Origin: Leptolyngbya sp. SIO4C5
GTDB lineage: Bacteria > Cyanobacteriota > Cyanobacteriia > Phormidesmidales > Phormidesmidaceae
NCBI GenBank assembly: GCA_010671965.1
Contig: JAAHIC010000122.1
Span: 1 to 9,179 of the forward strand
Direction: 5' to 3'
Length of the DNA stretch: 9,179 nt
Below the pieces are notes generated by a model, which was not told where the DNA came from, did no database searches, and saw only the letters and a list, made by a program, of their open reading frames with translations. Shown here in pieces: positions 1-6,217 of this stretch. A program made the translations under genes and the position numbers. The stretch's first letter is position 1, and each line of letters opens with the position of its first letter.

Positions 1-2213
1 TCTGGCAGCGGATTGGTTACTGCCTTCAGTCCTAGCGGACGCGACATTAGGGCTGTGAGCTGGTTGGCTTTGACGTTACCGGCTAGACCAATTCCTTTGC
101 GGTACGTGGCCTCCACGTTATTCGTACCCGTCAGCAATCTGGCCCCGGTTTTACCATCGCCAAACTTCACTTCAGTTTTGCCGTCTTCGGTTTGGCGGGT
201 AATGTAAATGCGATCGCTGGGCTTTTGGCCGTAAAGCATAGGGGCTTCATGCCAGCGGATATCGTTCACCCGTACTTCTAGGGTTGAAAGAGCACCGCTG
301 GGAGCGGCATCGCTGCTGACATAGGTGAGGGGCGGCTGCCGCAGGTTGAAAGCCTGGTAGGGCTGGCTGGCATCGCCGCTACCTAAGATTTCTTGGACGG
401 TTTCGCCGTGGGTAGCGGGGGCAACGTTGGCGTTGATTGTGACCGTATTTCGTTTGTAGGGATGAGCCAGTTCGGCCTGCAGCGTGATCTGGGTGTAGCC
501 GCTCTGAATAGTAATGTCTTTCAGCGTCAGCGTTTCGCTCTGGGTGACGCCTTCGAGGTCATGGCGCTCACCGCTGAGGATGAGAAGCTGCCCTGGCTGC
601 AGTCCCAGGTAAAAACCGTCGAGAGTGATGGTATTGCCGGCAACTGTGTCGGTAATGGGCAGCGCGGTTAGGGTGAGCTGTTCACTTTGGGCATAAACAG
701 TAGCTTTACGAATCGTATTTCCAAAGGCATTATTGGCATTGTGATTCCACCAGGCTTGATTAAGAGTAATTTGGGTGGTTTTACCACTAAGGCCGTAGGC
801 TGTGCGCGATCGCTCTAGCACAGTCTCAACTTGATAGCTTTTAACGCTAGCGGTTTCCGCAAATAAGTTGAGTGTCGTGTTGGGAGCGTCAGTGATAGAA
901 TCTGCCGCCAGGTTATTTGTCGTGTTATTTGTCGTATTGATTAGTGTGGCTAAAATGGGTGCTCCCAAGCCAAACGCATTTGTCTCCAACGCGCCCGCCG
1001 TTAAATCATCAATGGGTGATGAGATTGTGCTGATCGCGACATAGCTATCTTCAGTAATTTCTTTGTAGGCATTGTCGAGAAAGAGAATGTCATCTAGCTC
1101 ATCATCTGCTGGCTGCCACTCGGTAAACTTCAGTTCCCCACCAGAAGTATCAGGCTTGCCTACATTGTCTCCTGACGTTAAATAGACCACTTTCTTAGCT
1201 GCGTTATAGCCAAAAACAGCCGCCGTCAGGCGAAAAACATACACTTCTGCTGGCTGGTCTATTTCCGCGAGCTGAGACATGACACTTGCAGTCAGATCGG
1301 CTTGATGCCAATCTTGAATTTCGGTAAAGGCGACTAAATCTTTTTGTGACCAGCTTTTACCAATGATTTGATTCTGAATTGCAGCTTGATTGAGGGCGAT
1401 CGCCCCCGTAGGCATGACAGCGACCGGAAACGTTGGCTCACCAAACGGCGGCATCTGGGACGGCTCTCTAGCTAAATCGAGCCGAGTCGTCCCTGCGTCC
1501 TGATTGACCGTGACCCGGAAGACAGTCACAAAGTCAGGCTCCGTTGCGCTGCCAGGATAGACAATCAGCAGCTTGTCACCCTGCTGAATACGGGTCGCTG
1601 TGCCCTGAACCGTCAGGCTTTCTTGGAGAGAAGCGGCTGTCTGCGGCTGGGTGAGGCGGGGCCGCATCGCATTCCAGGCTGTTCGCGCCGCGATCGCATT
1701 CACCGTCTCAAACATCTGGGCCTGTTCATCTTTCCCCGGAATGCTCTGTACCTTAGTGCCTGCCGCCAGCGTAATTTGGGGCGGCGAAGTCGGCGCAGTA
1801 TCCAGCGTGAAGGCCAGCGGGGTACTGGCAGCGACGCCGGGGCGGAGCTGATAGCCAATCAGGCGAGCTAGCTCACGAATTGATAGCCGCTCAGTAGCCG
1901 TGCGCAGGTAAGACTCTTGCGCAATCCGCTCCTGGTAGAACGTCAGCACGTCAGCGACGGTGGCCCAGGCGTCCAGCAGAGCGATCGCAAAATCATCCTC
2001 ATCCCGCGTCGTCAGCGCCTGCAGGGCAGGCAGCTCAGCCCTAGAGAGCTGGGCCAGCAAACTCTGCTTAAACTGGTCATGGGTACCGACGCGGTAGGCG
2101 ATCGCCGCCAGCCCCGCTCGGTTGAACACCCCAACGGGAGTCCGGTAGGTGATGCCTTCACAGCAGCCACAGTCATTCAGCTTCAGTAGGTCACGGGCTA
2201 AAAATGCCTTCAT
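1..2213 (-). CDS. Large baseplate wedge protein (Afp12/Pvc12-like putative baseplate assembly protein), partial at its C-terminus
   Basis: The frame from ATG 2213-2211 stays open to the window edge; I translated all of it and found no stop, giving about 737 residues without the C-terminus. The N-terminus carries a cysteine cluster (NDCGCCEG, residues 13-20), then a segment with DAWATVADVLTFYQERIA and a following YLRTATERLS, which is typical of large CIS baseplate assembly proteins. The last visible residues hold FGDGKTGARL, ATYRKGIGLAGN and VTNPLP, the signature of baseplate-J-like proteins of this type. In related systems this protein pairs with the preceding large protein to form wedges around the spike (family knowledge). 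The start is supported by GGAGG at 2225-2221, 7 nt upstream, and by a 4-nt ATGA overlap with the upstream gene. Residues around 430 contain a small TTNN duplication. The specific Afp12 assignment rests on size, order and motifs. Confidence 0.9.
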   Translation of the reverse strand, partial: MKAFLARDLLKLNDCGCCEGITYRTPVGVFNRAGLAAIAYRVGTHDQFKQSLLAQLSRAELPALQALTTRDEDDFAIALLDAWATVADVLTFYQERIAQESYLRTATERLSIRELARLIGYQLRPGVAASTPLAFTLDTAPTSPPQITLAAGTKVQSIPGKDEQAQMFETVNAIAARTAWNAMRPRLTQPQTAASLQESLTVQGTATRIQQGDKLLIVYPGSATEPDFVTVFRVTVNQDAGTTRLDLAREPSQMPPFGEPTFPVAVMPTGAIALNQAAIQNQIIGKSWSQKDLVAFTEIQDWHQADLTASVMSQLAEIDQPAEVYVFRLTAAVFGYNAAKKVVYLTSGDNVGKPDTSGGELKFTEWQPADDELDDILFLDNAYKEITEDSYVAISTISSPIDDLTAGALETNAFGLGAPILATLINTTNNTTNNLAADSITDAPNTTLNLFAETASVKSYQVETVLERSRTAYGLSGKTTQITLNQAWWNHNANNAFGNTIRKATVYAQSEQLTLTALPITDTVAGNTITLDGFYLGLQPGQLLILSGERHDLEGVTQSETLTLKDITIQSGYTQITLQAELAHPYKRNTVTINANVAPATHGETVQEILGSGDASQPYQAFNLRQPPLTYVSSDAAPSGALSTLEVRVNDIRWHEAPMLYGQKPSDRIYITRQTEDGKTEVKFGDGKTGARLLTGTNNVEATYRKGIGLAGNVKANQLTALMSRPLGLKAVTNPLP

Positions 2214-4687
2214 TTACCGCCCTCCATCTGCAAGCGCAGCACGCCGTGTTCGGGAAAGTCCGGATCATTTGCTAAGCGGGCAATCTCCAGCCGTTCAATT
2301 TCTAAAACGCCCGTGTCTAGGGCAACCGAGCTAGGGCTACCCTGCCGCTGAAAGAGCTGGATTTGGACTGAGGCCACTCCGGCGACAGCCTGAGCGATCG
2401 CATAGATTTGGCTGAGATACACTGCCTGCCCAAAAGTGAAATTATCCGGGTGGAACAGCCCCCGGCTGCCGTCAGCCAATGCTCGGCTGCTCAGCACCTG
2501 CAGCAGCGCCGCCTTCACCTCGCTGCGAAAATAGCTGGGCTGCACACAGATAAGCATGTCGATTTCCAGCGAGACATAGCGTGGCCCATCTACTTCCAAG
2601 TCATAGCCTGCCATGCGAAACGGTTCTAAGTGCTGCCGCAGCTCCGTTTCAAAAGCGGCATCCACCGATAATCCCCCCAGCCGATCCACCGTGACAAACA
2701 CCGTCCGCCAGCTCCCCGTCCAGCGAAATGTAGCCGCGGCCTTTTGCACCCCTGGGTGTCGTTCCGCCGCTGCCGCATAGTCCGCTAGCGTCACCGCCCG
2801 CTGCTGCACCCGAAAAGCATAGGGAGCCGACTGCCGCACTTGCTCTAGGCTTTCGGGTTCTCGCCCTCCTTGGGCAGGCAGAGGATTGCGAACTTGCACA
2901 ATGGCGCCCTGCTCGCTGACCGCATGGGCTAGCGTGTCTGCGCCGATGTTGCCCTGAGTGCCGTTGCCAATGCGATAGGTGGCGCTAAAAACGCTACCGG
3001 GACTGGGCCTTAGCCCATAGCGATCGTCCCCAAAGCGGACAAAAGCGCTGCCGTCGGCCTCAGTTTCTACCACAAAGTTACGGTCTTGGCGATCGCTATT
3101 GAGCAAGTCCCGCACGGGCGACCAGCTTGCAGTTTGACCACTCAGGTCGCTCTCTAGGATGATCGCTGGAAGAGCCACTCCAATTTGGCGCTGAAAGGCA
3201 GCCTGGGCAGAGACAGGTGGCGCCGTATAGGGTTCAGCCTGAGTCAGCGGCCTCTGGCTAAGCTGGGGCTGGAAGCGAGGCATCACCGGATCGGGAACAG
3301 GAGGCTGACAGCGATCGCCGAGGGTAGTAGGCACTCTAAACAAGGTCGGTTCCGGCACAACACCGAGAAATTCAGTGGCGATCGTGGCCCCGTGATCAGC
3401 CAGAACGATATTGCCTAAAGCCACGCTGACCTGTTCTACAAACGCCTCCCCGTGGGCCGCATCGGTCTGAGCCGATAGGCAAAGGGCAAAGGGCAGCGCG
3501 TCCGCCCTATCCCACTGAATCCGCGTCACGTTGACGATATCGTCATTCGGCGGCTCGGCAAACTGGCCGCCAATCGGATCGTTCATCAGCGTCACTGCCG
3601 TCAGCCGCACTGCCCAGCGATGGCTTAGATCCGCGTCTTCAGGCTGTCCGGTGCGCGGCCCCACGGCTTCTGCAAAAATCAAAATGTCGCCCGCTTGCAA
3701 ATCTGGGTAGTGACCGCGCAGCGTGGCCTGGGTACTGCCCTGAGGCAAACAGCACTCCTGATCGCCCCAGGTGTAAAAACTGAGCTGGTTATGGGCCTGA
3801 AACAGGGTTGCCGCCGTCACCGTCTCAAAGATCACGGGCTTCTGCTGCAGCGCGGCCTCATAAACCGACGAACCAGGCGCAATCAGCAGTGGCTGGCCGT
3901 CAATCCGGGTCAAGAGCGGCGTGCTCTGAGGTAACTCGACATTATTAGCGCTCACCTGCACCTGCACCCAGACGCGGGCATTGCCGCCATCATGCATAAA
4001 GTAGTCCACTAGGCGGGCATGACGGCGCACCGAAGTCCGGCGACGGGCAGTGCCCAGGTAGGCTTCAGTGGCGATCGCGTCCTGCTGGTAGCTGAGGTGA
4101 TCGCCCACATAGGCCAGCAGCTCCACCAGCGCAATGCCCACATCTGCCGGATTACGCTCAAATCCCTGAGGCATCAGCACCGCCAGCCGATCCAGCATCA
4201 GCCGCCGGAAGCTGGCATAGTCTTTCGCTAAATAGTTAATGACGGCAGGGGGTGTCGGCTCTGGCGGACAAATTCGCTCTGGCTTACAGTCGAAGTCGCT
4301 GGGGCAGTCCACCTTAAAGGAAAAGTTGATTGCCGCTAGAATCGGATCCAGCCAGCCCGGTTCCCCTTCGTTGCCTATAATTTGTAGCGTATAAGTTGAA
4401 TAATCCCCCCACTGGTTCAGCCGCAGCCGCACCACCCGCGAGTCAGCAAAGGTCGTCACTGCAGTGACCTGAATATCGCGGATGCGATCGCCTCCTGCAA
4501 TCGAAAAGTTCTCAGCCTCAAGGCTGACCGCGCCCAGGGGCTTAATCAGGTAAAGCAGCAAAATGAGCTGGCGATCGCCTTCACTGGGAGCGTCATTATC
4601 CAGCACCTCAATATAGTCAATGCCGTTGAGTGGGCTAGCTTCTACAGCCGCGCGGCGACGGCGATCGCAGCAAAAATAGCGCAGCAT
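2210..4687 (-). CDS. Baseplate wedge protein, gpJ/gp6-like (Afp11/Pvc11-like), 825 aa
   Basis: A complete 825-residue putative baseplate assembly protein. After a basic, Cys-containing start (FCCDRRRR, residues 5-12) comes an N-terminal beta-rich domain (about 18-125), then a Cys-x5-Cys-x5-Cys stretch (C128, C134, C140). Next is the family block with NYLAKDYASFRRLMLDRL (151-168), DVGIALVELLAYVGDHLSY (182-200) and HDGGNARVWV (232-241). A baseplate-J-like core in the C-terminal half includes VRFGDDRYGLRP, TYRIGNGTQGN and VRNPLPAQGG, and parallels the end of the next protein. By analogy with T4 gp6 and Afp11 it forms the wedge ring linking spike hub and sheath. GGGAGG at 4699-4694 lies 6 nt before the ATG. 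The gap to the gp25-like gene upstream is 1 nt, and the stop overlaps the next ATG (ATGA). No membrane segment or signal peptide is apparent. Confidence 0.95.
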   Translation of the reverse strand: MLRYFCCDRRRRAAVEASPLNGIDYIEVLDNDAPSEGDRQLILLLYLIKPLGAVSLEAENFSIAGGDRIRDIQVTAVTTFADSRVVRLRLNQWGDYSTYTLQIIGNEGEPGWLDPILAAINFSFKVDCPSDFDCKPERICPPEPTPPAVINYLAKDYASFRRLMLDRLAVLMPQGFERNPADVGIALVELLAYVGDHLSYQQDAIATEAYLGTARRRTSVRRHARLVDYFMHDGGNARVWVQVQVSANNVELPQSTPLLTRIDGQPLLIAPGSSVYEAALQQKPVIFETVTAATLFQAHNQLSFYTWGDQECCLPQGSTQATLRGHYPDLQAGDILIFAEAVGPRTGQPEDADLSHRWAVRLTAVTLMNDPIGGQFAEPPNDDIVNVTRIQWDRADALPFALCLSAQTDAAHGEAFVEQVSVALGNIVLADHGATIATEFLGVVPEPTLFRVPTTLGDRCQPPVPDPVMPRFQPQLSQRPLTQAEPYTAPPVSAQAAFQRQIGVALPAIILESDLSGQTASWSPVRDLLNSDRQDRNFVVETEADGSAFVRFGDDRYGLRPSPGSVFSATYRIGNGTQGNIGADTLAHAVSEQGAIVQVRNPLPAQGGREPESLEQVRQSAPYAFRVQQRAVTLADYAAAAERHPGVQKAAATFRWTGSWRTVFVTVDRLGGLSVDAAFETELRQHLEPFRMAGYDLEVDGPRYVSLEIDMLICVQPSYFRSEVKAALLQVLSSRALADGSRGLFHPDNFTFGQAVYLSQIYAIAQAVAGVASVQIQLFQRQGSPSSVALDTGVLEIERLEIARLANDPDFPEHGVLRLQMEGGK

Positions 4688-4688
4688 C

Positions 4689-5045
4689 TCACACCTCCCG
4701 CCTAAACTGAGCCACCTGCGGCTGCTGGGTGCGCCGGATCCAGTAGCGCACCGTTACCCGCAGCGTTGAGTCCTCGTTTTCGACCACCACCGCATCCACC
4801 TGAATCAGGTTGCCTAGCCATTGCTGTAGGGCACTCTGAGCGCCGACCTGGGTTGCCGCCGTCAAGGTATCGCTGTTGGGAGCAAATACCAACTGCAACA
4901 AGCCACTGCCAAAGTCAGGCCGATTCACTCGCTCTCCCGGCGAAGTGAACAACACCTGCTCAATCAGGTCGCGGATATGGTCGGCCTCATCGGTGCGGGC
5001 GGTGCGACCTTGATTGTCAATTTGTAAGGGAAAGTTGGTATACAT
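4689..5045 (-). CDS. gp25/GPW-like baseplate protein (Afp9/Pvc9-like), 118 aa
   Basis: A compact 118-residue protein beginning MYTNFPLQ. It shows the gp25/GPW pattern: DHIRDLIEQVLFTSPGERV followed by RPDFGSGLLQLVFAP (about residues 22-57), then a helical part and a C-terminal beta segment (STLRVTVRYWIRRT). In phage tails, type VI secretion and CIS, gp25-like proteins join the wedge to the first sheath ring (family knowledge). The frame is open further upstream, to a possible start near 5177, but that 44-residue extension lies within the PAAR gene and has no family resemblance. The ATG at 5045-5043 gives the usual length and shares one base with the PAAR stop (TGATG). The ribosome site is weak (GTGAG), so initiation is probably coupled to PAAR translation. 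Confidence 0.93.
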   Translation of the reverse strand: MYTNFPLQIDNQGRTARTDEADHIRDLIEQVLFTSPGERVNRPDFGSGLLQLVFAPNSDTLTAATQVGAQSALQQWLGNLIQVDAVVVENEDSTLRVTVRYWIRRTQQPQVAQFRREV

Positions 5046-5368
5046 CACATCGCACTCACACGAACTTGGGTAGCAGCGATCACCAGCGGCGTCCCGGTCG
5101 GAGTACAGAGCGCCTGACTGTCGAGCAGCAAAACTGGGATGCCCATTGAAGTCACCCGCGTCGCCGCCGTCACCCACTGGGCGGTGACGCAGGGGCCGTT
5201 AGCCGCCGGAGGTGTCGGTAGAGTGCAGCCTGCGATCGCGTAAACGCTACTTTGCATCACAATTGGCTGGCCGCTGACCGTAACGCGGGGATTGACGACG
5301 GTGGGCTGAGCCTGTCCAGCGTGGCTGCAAAGAACGGTGGCATTTTGGTGGAGGAGGGGACCGGGCAT
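5045..5368 (-). CDS. PAAR-like spike-tip protein (Afp10/Pvc10-like), 107 aa
   Basis: From ATG 5368 the product is 107 residues beginning MPGPLLHQNATVLCSHAGQA, the typical opening of the PAAR-like (DUF4280-like) tip proteins of eCIS loci. It has NPRVTVSGQPIV (26-37), IAGC (45-48), GPC (58-60), a second GIPVLL (76-81) and C88. C14, H16, C48, C60 and C88 are candidate metal ligands, by analogy with zinc-binding PAAR tips (inference). The protein would sharpen the trimeric spike made by the gene upstream. The frame continues upstream through repeats as far as the spike stop, with a possible GTG at 5548, but family similarity begins exactly at M5368. No Shine-Dalgarno sequence precedes this ATG; the mRNA there is a pyrimidine-rich octamer repeat. 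It shares one base with the gp25-like gene. Function call is good, start position somewhat less certain. Confidence 0.88.
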   Translation of the reverse strand: MPGPLLHQNATVLCSHAGQAQPTVVNPRVTVSGQPIVMQSSVYAIAGCTLPTPPAANGPCVTAQWVTAATRVTSMGIPVLLLDSQALCTPTGTPLVIAATQVRVSAM

Positions 5369-5375
5369 GGGGTGA

Positions 5376-5415
5376 GAGGGTAGAGGGGTGGAGGGGTAGA
5401 GGGGTGGAGGAGTGA
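5376..5415. repeat. Octamer tandem array, consensus AGGGGTRG (plus strand)
   Basis: Five consecutive octamers (5376, 5384, 5392, 5400, 5408) read GAGGGTAG, AGGGGTGG, AGGGGTAG, AGGGGTGG and AGGAGTGA, the outer two being degenerate. Such G-rich short tandem repeats are a recognised class of cyanobacterial intergenic repeat. On the operon mRNA the array reads as a C/U-rich tract ending 7 nt before the PAAR ATG, where a ribosome binding site would normally lie. Confidence 0.9.
5378..5404 (+). other. Predicted G-quadruplex motif in the octamer array
   Basis: Four G-runs (5378-5380, 5385-5388, 5393-5396, 5401-5404) are separated by 4-nt loops TAGA, TGGA and TAGA, which fits the standard G3+N1-7 quadruplex pattern. 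The G-rich strand is the template strand of the baseplate operon. That folding occurs in the cell is inference; only the pattern is seen. Confidence 0.5.
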
Positions 5416-5473
5416 GGGAGCTTGCTGTGAGCGAAGTCGAACCGGATGGGGGAGAGATGGGGGAGCTTGTGGG

Positions 5474-5488
5474 GTGAGCACTGCCCGC
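5474..5488. repeat. Degenerate palindrome in repeat unit 1
   Basis: GTGAGCACTGCCCGC is the unit-1 version of the 15-nt palindrome. One pair is lost (A opposite C) and another becomes G-T, so its hairpin is weaker than those of units 2 and 3. Confidence 0.6.
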
Positions 5489-5516
5489 TGACCGTAAGCG
5501 AAGTCGAACCGGATGA

Positions 5517-5545
5517 GGGAGAGATGGGGGGGCTTGTAGGGTGGG
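5517..5545 (+). other. Predicted G-quadruplex motif in 67-bp unit 2
   Basis: G-runs at 5517-5519, 5526-5532, 5539-5541 and 5543-5545 are separated by loops of 6, 6 and 1 nt, within the usual quadruplex limits. Units 1 and 3 come close but miss (no fourth run; an 8-nt loop). The G-rich strand is the operon template. Pattern only. Confidence 0.4.
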
Positions 5546-5555
5546 CACTGCCCAC
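5541..5555. repeat. Perfect 15-nt palindrome in repeat unit 2
   Basis: GTGGGCACTGCCCAC is a perfect 7-bp inverted repeat around a single central base. In RNA it would need to open one or two pairs to form a loop. No U-tract follows on either strand, so it does not look like an intrinsic terminator. Confidence 0.8.
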
Positions 5556-5607
5556 TGGCTGTGAGCGAAGTTGAACCGAATGGGGGAGAGATGGGGGAGC
5601 CTGTAGG

Positions 5608-5622
5608 GTGGGCACTGCCCAC
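5608..5622. repeat. Perfect 15-nt palindrome in repeat unit 3
   Basis: The same GTGGGCACTGCCCAC sequence as in unit 2, exactly 67 bp away. A variant with stem GTGGGC/GCCCAC and loop ATC lies at 5647-5661 in the shortened fourth unit, only 7 nt past the spike stop codon on the mRNA. Confidence 0.8.
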
Positions 5623-5668
5623 TGGCCGTGATCGAAGTTGAACAGGGTGGGCATCGCCCACGAACGGG

Positions 5669-6217
5669 CTAGGTAACTTTCAGCGCACCCGCATTGATGT
5701 CGGTGATGCCCGTAAGGTTGATGTTGGCGGCGCGGAGCGTGATAGTCGGCGCGGTGAGGGTGATACCGCTGGCATCCACAGTGATGTAGGAAGCGGGGCC
5801 GCTGTTAAGCATGACGCCGGGGGCACTCATGGGCGGAACGGGAACATCGCTGATGACCAGGCTGCCTTGGCTAACGCTTTGAATGACGACAACCGGTAGG
5901 CCGGGTGTGGTTTGAGCTGAAGCTGTAGTGGGTACCTGGGCCGTAGCCGTCGAGTCATCGCCCCACCAGCAGCCCACCCAGATAGGAAAATCCGGGTCAC
6001 CCTGCTCAAACTCCACCCACACCCCCGCCCCAATCGGCGGGATAAAGTACATGCCCATTTGCGGCCCAGCCCACGGGAAACAGGGCAGCGCCCACGAAGA
6101 AGGAATCAGGCCAACGACGTCGGACACTGTCACCTGCAGCCGACCCAGCCGCAGCGGATCGACATTGTTAGTCACCGTGCCGCGATATTTGCCGTAGAAT
6201 CGTTCGCCGTTGGTCAT
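5669..6217 (-). CDS. Spike protein, gpV/gp5-like OB-fold plus beta-helix (C-terminal half of an Afp8/Pvc8/VgrG-type spike), 182 aa
   Basis: The 182-residue product starts MTNGERFYGKYRGTV, an OB-fold of the phage baseplate assembly protein V type, about residues 5-86. The core reads GRLQVTVSDV, then ALPCFPWAG, then PPIGAGVWVEFEQGDPDFPIWVG, a highly typical block. A Thr/Pro/Ala-rich linker (about 88-130) follows, then a short C-terminal beta-helix of repeating hydrophobic strands (YITVDASGITLTAPTITL onward) ending INAGALKVT, like gp5-type needles. It should trimerise into the central spike that the PAAR protein caps. Pvc8/Afp8 combine this part with a gpD-like part; here the gpD-like part is the separate upstream gene, joined by a 4-nt ATGA overlap. 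The ribosome site is weak (AGGT about 10 nt upstream), consistent with coupling. TAG is the only stop between this frame and the PAAR gene. Confidence 0.94.
   Translation of the reverse strand: MTNGERFYGKYRGTVTNNVDPLRLGRLQVTVSDVVGLIPSSWALPCFPWAGPQMGMYFIPPIGAGVWVEFEQGDPDFPIWVGCWWGDDSTATAQVPTTASAQTTPGLPVVVIQSVSQGSLVISDVPVPPMSAPGVMLNSGPASYITVDASGITLTAPTITLRAANINLTGITDINAGALKVT

Larger units (their letters stand above)
5430..5661. repeat. 67-bp tandem repeat array, three full units and one shortened unit
   Basis: Three units of exactly 67 bp start at 5430, 5497 and 5564. A shortened fourth (5631-5661) keeps the CGAAGTTGAAC start and the palindrome but lacks the middle. A remnant at 5416-5429 looks like the end of another unit with its palindrome deleted. 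Each full unit is ordered: AGCGAAGTYGAACC, a G-rich stretch (GGGGGAGAGATGGGGG or a variant), a palindrome of the form GTGGGCACTGCCCAC, and a short tail. The array lies between the spike stop and the PAAR start and contains no HIP1 site. Since 67 is not a multiple of 3, each unit is read in a shifted frame, yet all three minus-strand frames are largely free of stops. No gene function is evident. Confidence 0.95.

Noticed and set aside
13..671. Plus-strand open frames opposite the left-end gene
   Set aside because: They lie antisense to a continuous 737-codon minus-strand frame with clear baseplate-family sequence; they have no recognisable domains.
5046..5177. Longer start for the gp25-like gene
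   Set aside because: The 44 extra residues are an off-frame reading of the PAAR coding sequence; family similarity begins at M5045.
5247..5661. Overlapping Pro/Ser-rich minus-strand frames across the repeat spacer
   Set aside because: They are translations of the 67-bp repeat in shifted frames, a result of its low stop density, and end out of frame within the PAAR gene. No family resemblance.
5541..5661. Intrinsic terminator after the spike gene
   Set aside because: The palindromes have short stems without a following U-tract, and four required baseplate genes lie downstream in the same direction.
5430..5663. CRISPR array
   Set aside because: Units are contiguous 67-bp tandem copies with no unique spacers and no cas genes nearby.
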